A stretch of DNA of 64,000 nucleotides from Symbiodinium natans (Eukaryota; Sar; Dinophyceae; Suessiales; Symbiodiniaceae), in the NCBI GenBank assembly GCA_905221605.1, contig CAJNDS010002097.1:62001-126000 (forward strand), written 5' to 3'. The notes beneath the pieces are model-generated. The model was not told where the DNA came from and ran no database searches. It saw only the letters and a list, made by a program, of their open reading frames with translations. This document shows, in pieces, positions 33,101 to 45,100 of this stretch. Every line of letters begins with the position of its first letter. Within the stretch, counting starts at the first letter, position 1. The position numbers and the translations under genes were made by a program.

Positions 33101-36100
33101 CTGCTCGATATGGACTTCCCTTTCTGAGGACCGTCGGCCACAGTTCTAGGAGTTCGCCTTTTACCACCCTAGCGGCTTCGGGGGTCAGCCATGCGGATCA
33201 CACCGCATGTGTAAACAAAACATATATATCGAAACACACACACACACACATATACATATATATATATGTATGTATGTATGTATGCATATATATATATATG
33301 TATACATACACATATATAGAGGCCCAACGCTACTAGGAGGGTCGTGGGTACGCCGAAGTATGAGTCTACTTCTAACCTACTTCGGGAACTTAGGGGCCTC
33401 AAATGTGGAGTTATCATGAGGGTTCTAAGTACCCGGAACCTCCAAGTGCCCAGTAAACCCTACAAAACCTTAAAATGGGCTCCAGTCTGGGTCAGCCGCA
33501 CATCGCTACAACGAGCATCGAGCTTGGACGCCAGGCTCTAAACCCTAAAACCCTAAAAGCCTAAAACCCTAAAAGCCTAAAACCCTAAAACCCTAAAACT
33601 CTAAAACCCTAACACCTAAAACCCTAGACCCTGAACCCCAAAACCCCGAACCCTGAAATGGAGAAACCCTGAAGCAAGGAGTCCCTTATACATCTCTAAC
33701 CCTTCTTTATAGTACTTACTTACTATAGTCCTTTCTAGGACGCCACACTGCTAGGCTTTGAGTGGGAGTGCGTTGGGGCTGTTATAAGGTCAGGTTTCTG
33801 GTTTGCCGCACGCTTGATGCAAAAGCTCAGAGCCACGCCGACGCGCTCCCTAAAACCCTGAAACCCTAAAACCCTAACACCTAAACCCTAGACCCTGAAC
33901 CGATTACCCTAAACCCTCACTTGGGGGAAACCCTGAAGCAAAGAGCCCCTTATACATCCCAAACTGCTCTAATCCTTCTTTATAGTACTTACTTACTATA
34001 CGTAGACCTTTCTAGGAACGCCACACGGGGTACCCCTAATTCGGAAACTCCTGCCAGGCTTTGAGTGGAAGTTCTTCGGGGCTTTTAGAAGGTCAGGATT
34101 CTGGTTTGGGGTTTAGGGTATAGGGTTGAGGGTTTAGGTTTAGAGTCTGCGGCTACAGGGTAGGGGTGCAGGCTAGTCCTGGTATAGGTTCATGGCCCAA
34201 ACCTTCAGGGCATGCGACCGGCTTAGAGTGGCATTAGGGGCTTTAGGGATTCAGAGACCACGGCCGCCCGTGACCCTAAGCTCTCAACCAGCCCTAAACC
34301 CTAAACCCTAAACCCCCTAAATCCCCTAAATGTCCCAAACCCCCTAAACCCCGTAAACCCTCTAAACCCCCAGTAAACCATCTTAAACCATGGCGCAGCT
34401 GACCGCACACGCAATCGCAGACCCTGAACCCTAGACCCTAAACCAGGCGCTGCCGCACGCTTGATACAAAAGCTGAGAGCCACGCCGGCGCGCTCATGAT
34501 CTCCGCCTTCCCCCCAAGATCGGGTTTAGGGTTTAGGGTTTAGGGTTTAGGGTTTAGGGTTTAGGGTTTAGGGAACTTGGGAGCTCAGGGTTTGGGGTTG
34601 AGGGTGGATCTCGGTGCAAAGCTCAGCGCCTCGGCCCTGCCTCAACACATGCACACGCACGTGCACACGAACTTAACACATGGGTAGTTTTCAACATTAG
34701 GGCCCATTTTTGGGTACCCCTTATAAGGCGGCACCCTCAAAAAAGGATCCCCACAAGGGACCCTAATTTAGAGAACTACCCACATGTTTAAGTACGGCGA
34801 ACTTACCATACTGGTGCTTGCGCACGGGAGTGGGGGAGTTGTGGCCTTTGCGACTCGTCCTGAGCGTGCCCTTGCGGCCAGCGGGGGCACGAAGAAAGGG
34901 CCCTTAACCTTCTCTTAGACCCCTTAATTAAGGAATAACCCTTAAATTATTTTCGGGACACGAAGATGATTTAGAGTATGTTCCTTAATTAGAGGAACAC
35001 TCTCTAGGCCCTGCTTGATCGCAATGACAACATAGTTGAAATGGCAGCCCCCATCAGGTTGTAATCAATTGTAACAAAAGTTACGCCTACATATAGCCTC
35101 AGCTTTCAGCACCCATTGACCTCCACATAACTGGCCTGAACAAACCCTGAATCCCTAAACCCTAAAACCTAATCCCCAAAAACCCTAATAACCTTGACGC
35201 TATAAACTCTGTAAACCCAAGAAACCCTATAAACCCTTTAAACCCTCTAACCCCCAAACCTCCAGCCACCCCGACCACGCCAAGGGAACCAAGCCCCACG
35301 AAATGTCCAACAAGGGGGGTGGTAAGGGTTAGGTTTGAGGGTTGAGGGTTTAGTCTTGAGGGTTTAGGGTTTAGGGTTTAGGGTTTAGGGTTCCTGGAAT
35401 GTTCAAGGGGGGGAGTTAGGGTTTGCCAGGTCATTAGGGTAGGAGCCCTAAACCCTTCCTAAGCCCCAAACCCCAAACCCCAAACCCCAAACCCCAAACC
35501 CCAAACCCCAAACCCCAAAACCCCAAACCCCAAACCCCAAAACCCTAAACCCTAAACCCTAAACCCTAAACCCTAGGTAGGGCCTACGCAGCGGGGGAGA
35601 AAACCATCAAATGTCCCAAGACCCTACCGAGGCGGGGTTAAGGGGTTAAACCCTAAACCCTAAACCCTAAACCCTAAACCCTAAGCTGGAAGGCTGGGAG
35701 AAAAAGGGCGATGCACTGCCTGCACGGACTGGAGGAGCTTGGCAGCTGCATCCTGTGAATCAAGGTTTGGGGTTTAGGGTTTAGGGTTTAGGGTTTAGGG
35801 TTTAGGGTTTTGGGTTTAGGGCTACTCTACTATAGAGGCTTTAATAATTAGAATAGGGGTTTGGGGGTAATTATAGTAAAACGATAAAGAGACCAGAAGG
35901 GCGTCTTATTTGCAATTTTTCCGACACCTAGATTACCCCTGAAGGTTTCCTTCATATACTGACCTATTACCTTAGGGATCTGAGTGAGAGCTGTTCGCTG
36001 ATGCTTAGTAGGCTCAGGGCTCAGGGAACAGGGCTAAGGTTGAGGGGTTTAGGGTTTAGGGATGAGGAGCTACAAGAAATTGAGTTCGGATCTAGCAATA

Positions 36101-39100
36101 TTTTCATGGCTAGGATTGTGTTAGCTATGACCGTTGATATTGGGACTATGATACTACTAATAACTGTGAATTTGTAGTAAGCCCATCATAACTAAGCCTG
36201 TAGAGCTGTTTGTACACAATATTTCGCATCAGGTCGTGCTGCTTCGATTAGGGTTTAGGGTTTAGGGTTTAGGGTTTAGGGTTTAGGGTTTAGGGTTTAG
36301 GGTTTAGGGTTTAGGGTTTAGGGCTTGAGCTCCTCATCCGGCCCATCTCGACATCCGATGCTGTACTACCCGGGGCAAACAGTTTTTAGGGTTCAGGGTT
36401 TAGGGTTTAGGGTTTAGGGCCACTGGACAGACCAAGACGTGGGAACTAGGGGCTTAAGGTTCAGGGCTTTCGGGTTTAGGGTCTAGGGTGGAGAACCTTA
36501 AACCCTAACTTTTGAACCCTAAACCCTAAACCCTAAACCCTGAACCCTAAACCTTAGTTGGCTTTTTTGATTTTCGTGCTCCAAAGCCTTTCCCGGTTCA
36601 TGAGGGGTGGCGCTACATCCCACTGGCCTGCTGCTGCTTCTTCTGCTCCTTCTCCCTGGCCTCCTTTTCCTGAGTTGCTGGTGCTCTAGGTCAGGGTATT
36701 AGGGTTTAGGGTCTAGGGATACTTGGGGGTTTACCTTGCTCTATCAAAGACCTGAACCAACCCCGCAGGTCCGAAAGGGGGGGCTTAGGGCGGGGTTGGG
36801 GTCTAAGTGCAAGGGATTGTCCATTGTCATGACATCTGGCTTTGACGACAAGCCTCGCAGACCTAGCAGCCTGAGCCCTAAAACCTAAACCCTAAACCCT
36901 AAAACCTAAACCCTAAACCCTCCAAGCTAAACACTCTTACTACGAAGGGAGCCCTAAAACCCCAAGCCCCGAGTGCAGCCCCGTACTATAAACCCTCAGA
37001 ACTGTCCCAGGATGGTGCTCATTTCCCTCCGAAAAAATTCTTAAATATGACCCGTTGGAAACATAGCATGGGCCTGCCTAGGGAAATAAGTACCCTAGAT
37101 ACTGCCTTGAGGGGTATATAAGGGGAGACTTCAATGGTACCTACTTGCCACTTCCCCAAAAGGGCCTACCTGGCGTCTATTGTGCTTGGGCCGTCGCCTC
37201 CTTCTCTTTGGCTTCTCTTTCCTGCCAGGCGCTTCTCATCAGAGCTGGAACCTACTGTCGAACTGTAAAAAAAAACCAGTGATGATGCAACAATGGAATT
37301 ATGCAAATAGTGTAACTATCTAAGAATAAGTCAACATACCCCAAACCCATACCTTTTAATTTCTTTTGAGGGGTATGCCCAAGGGGAATGTTGAACAATT
37401 CTTAGAAACTACGTAGGAATTGGTCTGCAGTGCTCCCGTTTAAGGGTTTCGGGCTCAGGATTTCGACTTGGAAGTCAGAGTTGTTTAAGCTTAAGGGTTC
37501 ATGGGTTACGGGTTTGGGGTTGACCCTAAACCCCAAACCCCAAACCCTTAACCCTTAACCCTAAACCCTAAACCCTAAACCCAAACCCTAAACCCTAAAC
37601 CCTAAACCCTAAACCCTAAACCCAAGCATCTTAAGGCCCGTGGGAGTGCAGCATCCCTCATCATGCCTCGGCCATCTAAGCCTGGATGTTCTGCATTGTC
37701 GAAACTGGAACTAAACAAACTCATGCTATAGCAATATTCGAACATAGTAATAAGATCAGAATTCTCAACCCAAAACTTCCAAAACCTTCTAGTTTTCCCC
37801 AAGCCCCGAAACCCTGAACCCTTGCCCCCGATCCATGCACCCCACCCCACCTGATCACTACTGGCGCGGTCGTCGGACGCTGACCAGTACCCAAAACCCT
37901 AAACCGTAAACCCTAAGCCCTAAGTCCAAAACCCTAAACCCTAAACCGTTCCAGCCGACTTGAGTCTTGAGTTATGGTGTTTACAGCTTAGTGCTGTCAG
38001 GGATTTAGGGCCGAGTTTAGGGGGCATAGGCTTTTGCCCTATGGCCTCATGTTTGGGGGCTTTTGGGCCCTGCGGGTGAGGGGCCGGAGATTATGGGTTT
38101 AGGGTTTAGGGTTTAGGGTTTAGGGTAACGCAAGGCGTTTTAGGGCGTAGGGTTGCGGGAGTTTATGGACCATGGGCTTGGCTTCTCAGGGCGTGAGCAC
38201 TTGGTGAGGTAATTGGAGGTTGTATGCTACCAGTACTACACGTGCGTGATGTATGCATGATGGTTAGGCAAAAATAGGGGGAATTTGGGGAGATAACCAT
38301 ATGCTTGGGGCCACCTTGGGACAGAAGTAGCCCCGCCTTGGGTGCCGAACACCTGGGCCAAGACAAAGCGTGCTAGGCCGAAGCCCCGAAAGCCTCAACC
38401 CTAAACGCGAGGGCGCCCAACCCTGCAGTGATGAACCACCCCCCACCTCTCGCTCTTTCTTCTCTGCCTCCTCCTTCTTCTTTTTCTCCTCCTCCTTCCT
38501 CTTCCTGGCTGCCGGCATCTTGGTTTATCTCCAACTGGTCTTCATTGTCATTGAGCGTATCGCCTTTGGGGTTAGGTATCGCTTTTCCAATAAAAACCGT
38601 ACTGCCAAGTCATGGAGCACCAGAGGCACTCTTACCAGCCGACTTCAAGCCAAATGCACTGTATCAGCAAGGTAACCAACTCAAGCGATGAGGATAGAAC
38701 TGACTCTTATCTGGGGGGTATCGCCTTGGGGGTTAGGTATCGCTTTCACAGCAAATTTGCAAATGTCCTGCCCAAGGCTACCTAGAGGAGGCGCGGGATT
38801 AAGCCAGTCGCTCAGTTATAGCTTCCCATACCCTAAACCCTAGCCCTAAACCCTAAACCCTAAACCCGAAAACCTAAACCCTAAACCCATGAGCCTTCAA
38901 GGAAGGCCCTGCATTCGGAAGCCTGTCGGCCCCCACAACGCATCCGCAACGCAACCCCGCCTGGTTCTTCCAAGCCTCCCAGAAGCCCTGTTGGGCCATA
39001 AAGCCCTAAACCCTCAACCCTGGGTTTAGGGTTTAGGGTTTAGGGTTTAGGGTTTGGGGTTTAGGGTTTAGGGTTTAGGGTTCTAAACCCTCAACCCTAA

Positions 39101-42100
39101 ATCTACCCCCGAAACCCTTAACCCTACACCCTACATCCTGAACTCAAGCTCAGGGCCCTGTGGCGATTTTAACGCAACAGGGGGCATACTCAGGGGCTGT
39201 GTAGGGCTGAAGGTTTCGGGGCCTAGACCACCAAAGTTTGCAGGAAAGTAGCCGGTGCAGATCATGGCGCTGCAACGACAAGAAAGGATTCTGGCCTCAG
39301 CTCCTTCACGGCCCCCAAAAGCTTCAACCCCATAAGCCCTAGAAGCCATGAACCCTAAACTACCCTACAAACCACAAAACCTTGAACCCCAAGCCTCAAA
39401 AGTCCCGCGAGCATCAACATGCGCTCTTCCGCAAAACCCTAAGCCCTAAACCCAAAACCCCAAACCCGAAACCCTAAACCCTAAACCCTAAACCCTAAAC
39501 CCGAAACCCTAAACCCCAAACCCCAAACCCGAAACCCTTAGCCCGGCCTCTCTGCTTCCTCAGCTTCGCGTTTGGCCTTGGCATCAGCTTTCAGTTCTCC
39601 GAGGCTGCGAGATCGGGACGACGACAACTACCCCGGGGCTCCAAGTATATAAATAATACCTACATGTTAGGGGTTAGGGTTTAGGGTTTAGGGTTAGGGC
39701 TCCAAGTATATAAATGGTACCTACATTTGGGGTCTAAAGTGTGCAATACCTACTTTGGGCTATAGCCTTAGGGCCGGGGGAGTTCGGGTTTAAGGTTTAT
39801 TGCGTTTGAGGGTTTGGGATGTTGGTTTGGGGTGTGTAGTGCCTGAGGGTTTAGGCTTGGGGTGTATAGGGTTTAAGGGTTTAGGGTTGGGGTTTATGGA
39901 GGATTAGGGTTTACGGGGGTTGGGGGTTTGGAGGAAGTTGAGTGACTTTGGGGGGTTAGGACCGGAGTTTATACGGTGTTACGGGGTAGGGCTCAGGTGG
40001 CTTAGGCTTTAGGGTTGAGGTCCATGCGTAGTCATGAGTAGGATTCCAAGTGCAGCGCCTAAGGTTGTCAAGCTATAGCTATCCCACTTGACTCAACCCC
40101 TATAGCACCACTTGTAGTAAGCACCCTAAGCCCTAAACCCTAAACCCGAAACCCTAAACCCTAAAACTCCAAGTAGCCTTCGCCCACAGCCAATCCCTGA
40201 ACGCTTTAATGACTGTGAGGAGAGCGTAGAAGCACATTCGCCTTACACCCTAAACCCTAGACTCCTACTCTCTGACTAGGACTGGGCGACCGATTCCTCT
40301 CTACCTGAAACGCGTAGAGCCATGTGTATTGCACTTTGGAAGGAAAACCCTAAACCCTAAACCCTAAACCCCCAAACCCTGGCCTTCTCTTCGGCTTCCT
40401 GCTTTTCCTTCTTCTTCCTCTCCTCGTCTTCCTTCTTCTTCCGCTTCGACTCCTCTTCCTGCGAGGGGCGATGTTGGGTTCAGGGGTTCAGGCTTTAGGG
40501 TTGAGGGTTTAGGGTGGTATAAGTTTAGGGGTTTATCAGAGGGTAGTTACATGGTCTCAGTTGTCCAGTAACCTAGGGGAATTACAGGTTAACCTTTGGG
40601 ATTCTAAGGGATCATATTACCCCAAAAAGGTTAAACGGTTACCTACTCTACCACTAGGTGGTCCCTTAAGATGGCCCTTAAATGGGACCCCTTATATACC
40701 CCTTATATACCCCTTATATACCCTGTAAAATCCAAGGGCCCGTACTTCTGAACCCGTTAAAGAAGGTAAGGGACCACATTGAGGGACCATGTAACTACCC
40801 TTAGGGTAGTAGGGAGTTCAGAACCCTAACCCTAAACCCTAAACCCTAAACCCTAAACCCTAAACCCTAAACCCTAACCGTAAACCCTAAACCCTAAACC
40901 CTAAACCCTAAACCAGGGAACTCAGGTGTGGTGTGGGGGGGGGGGGGGGGTGTGGAGTCTTGGAGTGCTGAGGGGATTTCAGGGTTTGGGGGGGGCTACT
41001 TAACCCTCTTGAAGGGGTTAGGGTTTAGCGTTTAAGTTTTGTTGTCGTCGTTTAGTTCCTTTTAGTATTCTTTTTATTTTTATTACTAATATTTTGTTTT
41101 TTGAGTTGTTTTTGTTTTTTTTTGGGGGGGATGGGTCTGCGGTTGAAGGTGATGATCCTCGACGGGGGGACCCTGCAAACCCTGACTCGAAAACTCTGTA
41201 TCCTCAAATCCCAGAATATGTTTGTACCACTAGATCGCCCAGTAAGCCTATATCAAAAAAAAACACTTTGTTTACTAGGGTAGAAAATTTGATCCTACCC
41301 AAAGGAAGGGAATCACAGGGGCAGTTCTCCAAACAAAACAAGCAAAAGCAAAGACATCGCGGGCTCCCAAAGTACAAGGGGCCGTGCCGTGCACCCCCAG
41401 ACCCTGAACCCTAAACCCTAAACCCTAAACCCTAAACCCTAAACCCCTGACCCCTAAACCCTAAACCCTAAACCCTAAACCCTAAACCCTAAACCCTAAA
41501 CCCTGAACCCTGAACCCTGAACCCTAAACCCTGAACCCTACCCTATCAGGAAGTTCTCCCTTGGACCCCGAAGGTGGTACGCTTGTTTTGTTTGGGGTAA
41601 GAGGGCCAAAATAGGAGTAGATTAAGGGAGACCTTATGTAGGGGGTACGACCTTAAAGGTACGAGTCTGAATCCCTTGATAGCCTCAAAAGGCCCCCAAT
41701 GGCTTACATGCCCCTAACAGGGGTCTTGTCTAGACCCGGGAGTAACCTAGAAAAAAAAGGGTACCCTTGTTGCTTTTAAGGGGCTTATAAGGGACCCCCC
41801 AACACTCTAAAAAAAAGGAATAAAGGGCCTGCTCCCGGTCCTAGTAGGATCTCAACTTGTTGGTGCTCATGTGGTCCCAAAGGTAGGCATGCGACTGGGG
41901 AGCCCAACACCCTAACCCCTGAACCCATAACAAACAAAGACCGAGCGCAGGGAACCCAGGGTGGCAATCGTTCGACCTTGAGTTCTGGGTTTAGGGGGTT
42001 TTAGGGCTCTGGAGCCTTTCTTGGGGCTGCCCTAAACCCTAAACCCTAAACCCTAAACCCTAAACCCCAAAAACCTAAACCCCAAAAAAAAAAAAAAACC

Positions 42101-45100
42101 TGAACCCCGAAGCTAGAGGCGCCTCCTCCTTCTCAGCGACCGTGTCCGCGGCGTCCTTTTCCTGCTCTCGCTTTCGGTCCTTCTCCCGATCCTCGTAGCA
42201 AGCTTCGGGTTTTGGTTCTTGGGTTTTGGTTTTTGGGTTTAGGGTTGGGGTTTTGGGGTTGGGGTCTGGGGTTGAGGGTTTGGGTCCTGGTTTTAGCGTT
42301 TGAGCGGCTGTAGGGTTTGGGTTAGGGCTTGTGGCTTAGCCATCTTAGTATGGCCTATATGTCCTTCATGTTGTTTTGGGGGCGGAGTACCGACGGAGTA
42401 CCCCCTAAACCTTAAACCGCGCCCAATATTCCGCCCAAAAACACTTTAGGAACCCCCCAGAAAAGCCACCTCCCATTTCGGGAAATCTCCCCATATGACT
42501 CTATGACAATCTAGAACCCTAAAAGGTTTATGGTTTTGGGTTTCAGGTTTAGGGTAGGGCTTGGGGCTTTAGGGGTCCAAGGTTTAAGGTTTAGGGCTTA
42601 TGCTAAACCCTAAACCCTAAACCCTAAGCCCTAAACCCTAAACCCTAAACCCTAAACCCTAAACCCTAAACCCTACATGCTTCGGGGTTGACGGCTTCCA
42701 GGGCTTCTGGGACTGCCCGGCTCGTCTCGCGCATCGGATGCAGGGGATACGGTTTTAGGGCTTAGCGTCCTTTCGGCTTTTAGGGATTATAGGGTCTAGG
42801 GTTTAGGGTTTAGGGTTTTATACATAAGATCTTGGGGTTTAGGGTTTGTCGGCTTGAGGGTTTAGTTTTTAGTGTGTGGTTTTTTTATAGGGGGGGGGGG
42901 GAGGGGAGCGCTCATGCAGTTGAAATACGAGACTAAGCTTGAACATGAAGTGCCCAAAGTAGAACGACAGCGGGATTAAGTCTTGTTGTCTCGGTCTTCG
43001 AGTGAAGTCGGAATACGAAGGGTGCCCTGGTTTGCTTCAAGGGATCCAATGGGGAAAAACCCTCAACCCTAGGCCCTAAACCTTTGGAATGTTCCCCCTG
43101 AGACTAAGAGTCCTTAATAGGGATTATAGCCCTAAACCCTAAACCCTAAACCGTAAACCCTACTATAATCCCTATAAAGGACTGCGGGTATAAGGGGGAA
43201 CATCCCAACCTACTCAAAAGGTGAATTCCTGGGGCCTGGCATGATGGAACTCCAGGTCGAACTTCTAAGCTTCAGCCCCTCAATCCCCTGAACCCTAAAC
43301 CCTAAACCCTAAACCCTAAACCCCAAACTCTAGTCTAGGGTTTAGGACTGTTGGGGAGTGTTCGGTGAGAATCCTTTCGGCCCTAAACCCTGGGAGCCTA
43401 GTGGAATGCCCGAATCCCAAGCCCTGGCAGTGGCGAGGCCTCGCGGCGTCTCTTCCACTCCTCTCCCAAACAGATGGACTCTAGGGTTTAGGGTTTAGGG
43501 TTTAGGGCTAGGGTTTAGGGTTCAGGGTTTTTGGTTTAGGGTTCTTAGGGTTCAGGGTTGGGGGTTGAGGGTTTAGGGTTTTTACGGCTTCAGTAGGGTT
43601 TCGAGTCCTAGTTTCAAGACTTAGGGTTTTCAGGGTCTGGGGTTTGGGGTTTTTTTGGGCTGAGGACGTGCGACTGGTTTCCACCGATGCGGCATTCCGG
43701 CTGTACATTGGTACAGTAACAGGGTGTAAGACGGCTCTTGTTGAAACCTTAAACCCTAAACCCTAAAACCCTAAACCCTAAAACCCTAAACCCTAAACCC
43801 TAAACCCTCAACTCGTGTTCCGGAGTCTTCAGGTCCGAAAACCCAACTCTTCCCCAGCACGTCTTGAGATATTTGTTTATCCTCAACCCGAACCCCCTAA
43901 ACCCCTGAATCCAACTCTTCCCCCAAGCACGTCTTGGGACACCCTAAACCCTAAACCCTAAACCCTTTTTGTTGGGGAGGGGGAGTAGAGAAGCTTTAAG
44001 GCCGGAGGATCCGAAACTTCCAGCTTGGCTCTTTAAACCCTCTCAGGGTTTAGGGGTTTTGGGGAGGTTTGGGTTTAGGGTTTAGGGTTCAGGGTTAAGG
44101 TTCATTGTTTAGAGTTGAGGGTTGAAGGGATGAAGGGTTTAGGATATAAGGGATTAAGGGGTTCAGGGTTTAGGGCATGAAGTGCGTCCTGGGCTTTGGT
44201 AGACTGTCGCGCCTTTGACTAGCCTAAGCCCTCTAAAAACTCACGGCTACTAGCATCGGCCTTATGGTGCTCAAAAAAACATCGGGTTTAGGGTTTAGGG
44301 TTTAGGGTTTAGGGTTTAGCTTTGGGCATGTGTCGGGTTTAGGGTGTAGGGTCGGGTGTAGGGTGTAGAAGTGTTTCCTTCACGTCCGACTCGCGGAAGT
44401 CGAGGTCACGCTCGCCGAACTTTCGCCTTCCGAAACCGTGGAAGTCGTGTTTGGGGTTTAGGGTCAGTTTAGGGTTGTAGGGTAGGGTTTTGGGTTTTGG
44501 GTGTAGGGCTTGGTTAGGGTTTAGGGCTTAGTGTAGTGGTTGTGGGCTTGGCGGCCCAAGCAACCTGTAAAATGCAAAGAGTTTAGGGTTCCTGGGGTTT
44601 GTACGGCAACAAAAACAAAAATGGGCTTTACCCCCAAAACCCCTAAACCTAACCCGCCACAACCCTAAACCTGCTAAAGCCCTTAACCCTGAACCCTGAA
44701 CCCTAAACCGTAAACCCTGAAAGCCCTTAACCCTGAACCTGCCTAAAACCCTATACCATTCAGAGCCAATTGGCGCATGGGTTTGTGTGGGCTTTTGCTG
44801 CTTTCTTTTCGTTTGGAGGGTTTAGGGTTTAGGGTTCAGGGTGTAGGGTTTAGGGTTGAAGGGGGGGGGGGGGGGGTGGGGGGCGTCTGTGATGGTCTCA
44901 TGGCCTAGGACCAGGCCTCTCAAGCGTGTGCCCTGTTCGGTGTAACATTCGGCCCTTGTTCATGGGAACCCTTACGACCTGAACCCGGACCTGAACACTA
45001 ACCACTACTTAATCCCCCCGAGCTGGCACCTAAACCATACGAGTAGCCCACAAAAACTTGCAAAACCCTCTTAGCCCACTGTCCAAAAAGCCCCCATGAG

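Larger units (their letters stand above)
31410..34670. other. Large intron region of the RBM25-like gene
   Basis: Between the acidic-linker exon and the SPTP exon. Holds a GA microsatellite (31905-31965), CCCTAAA/CCCGAAA array (32160-32255), a palindromic insertion (32772-32881), a mixed unique island (32880-33200), a CA/TA/TG tract (33236-33315) and a local duplication (33660-34490). One weak exon candidate at 32915-32947. Confidence 0.55.

Noticed and set aside
33025-33419. Ile/Tyr/His-rich open frames on both strands
   Set aside because: They come from the CA/TA/TG microsatellite.
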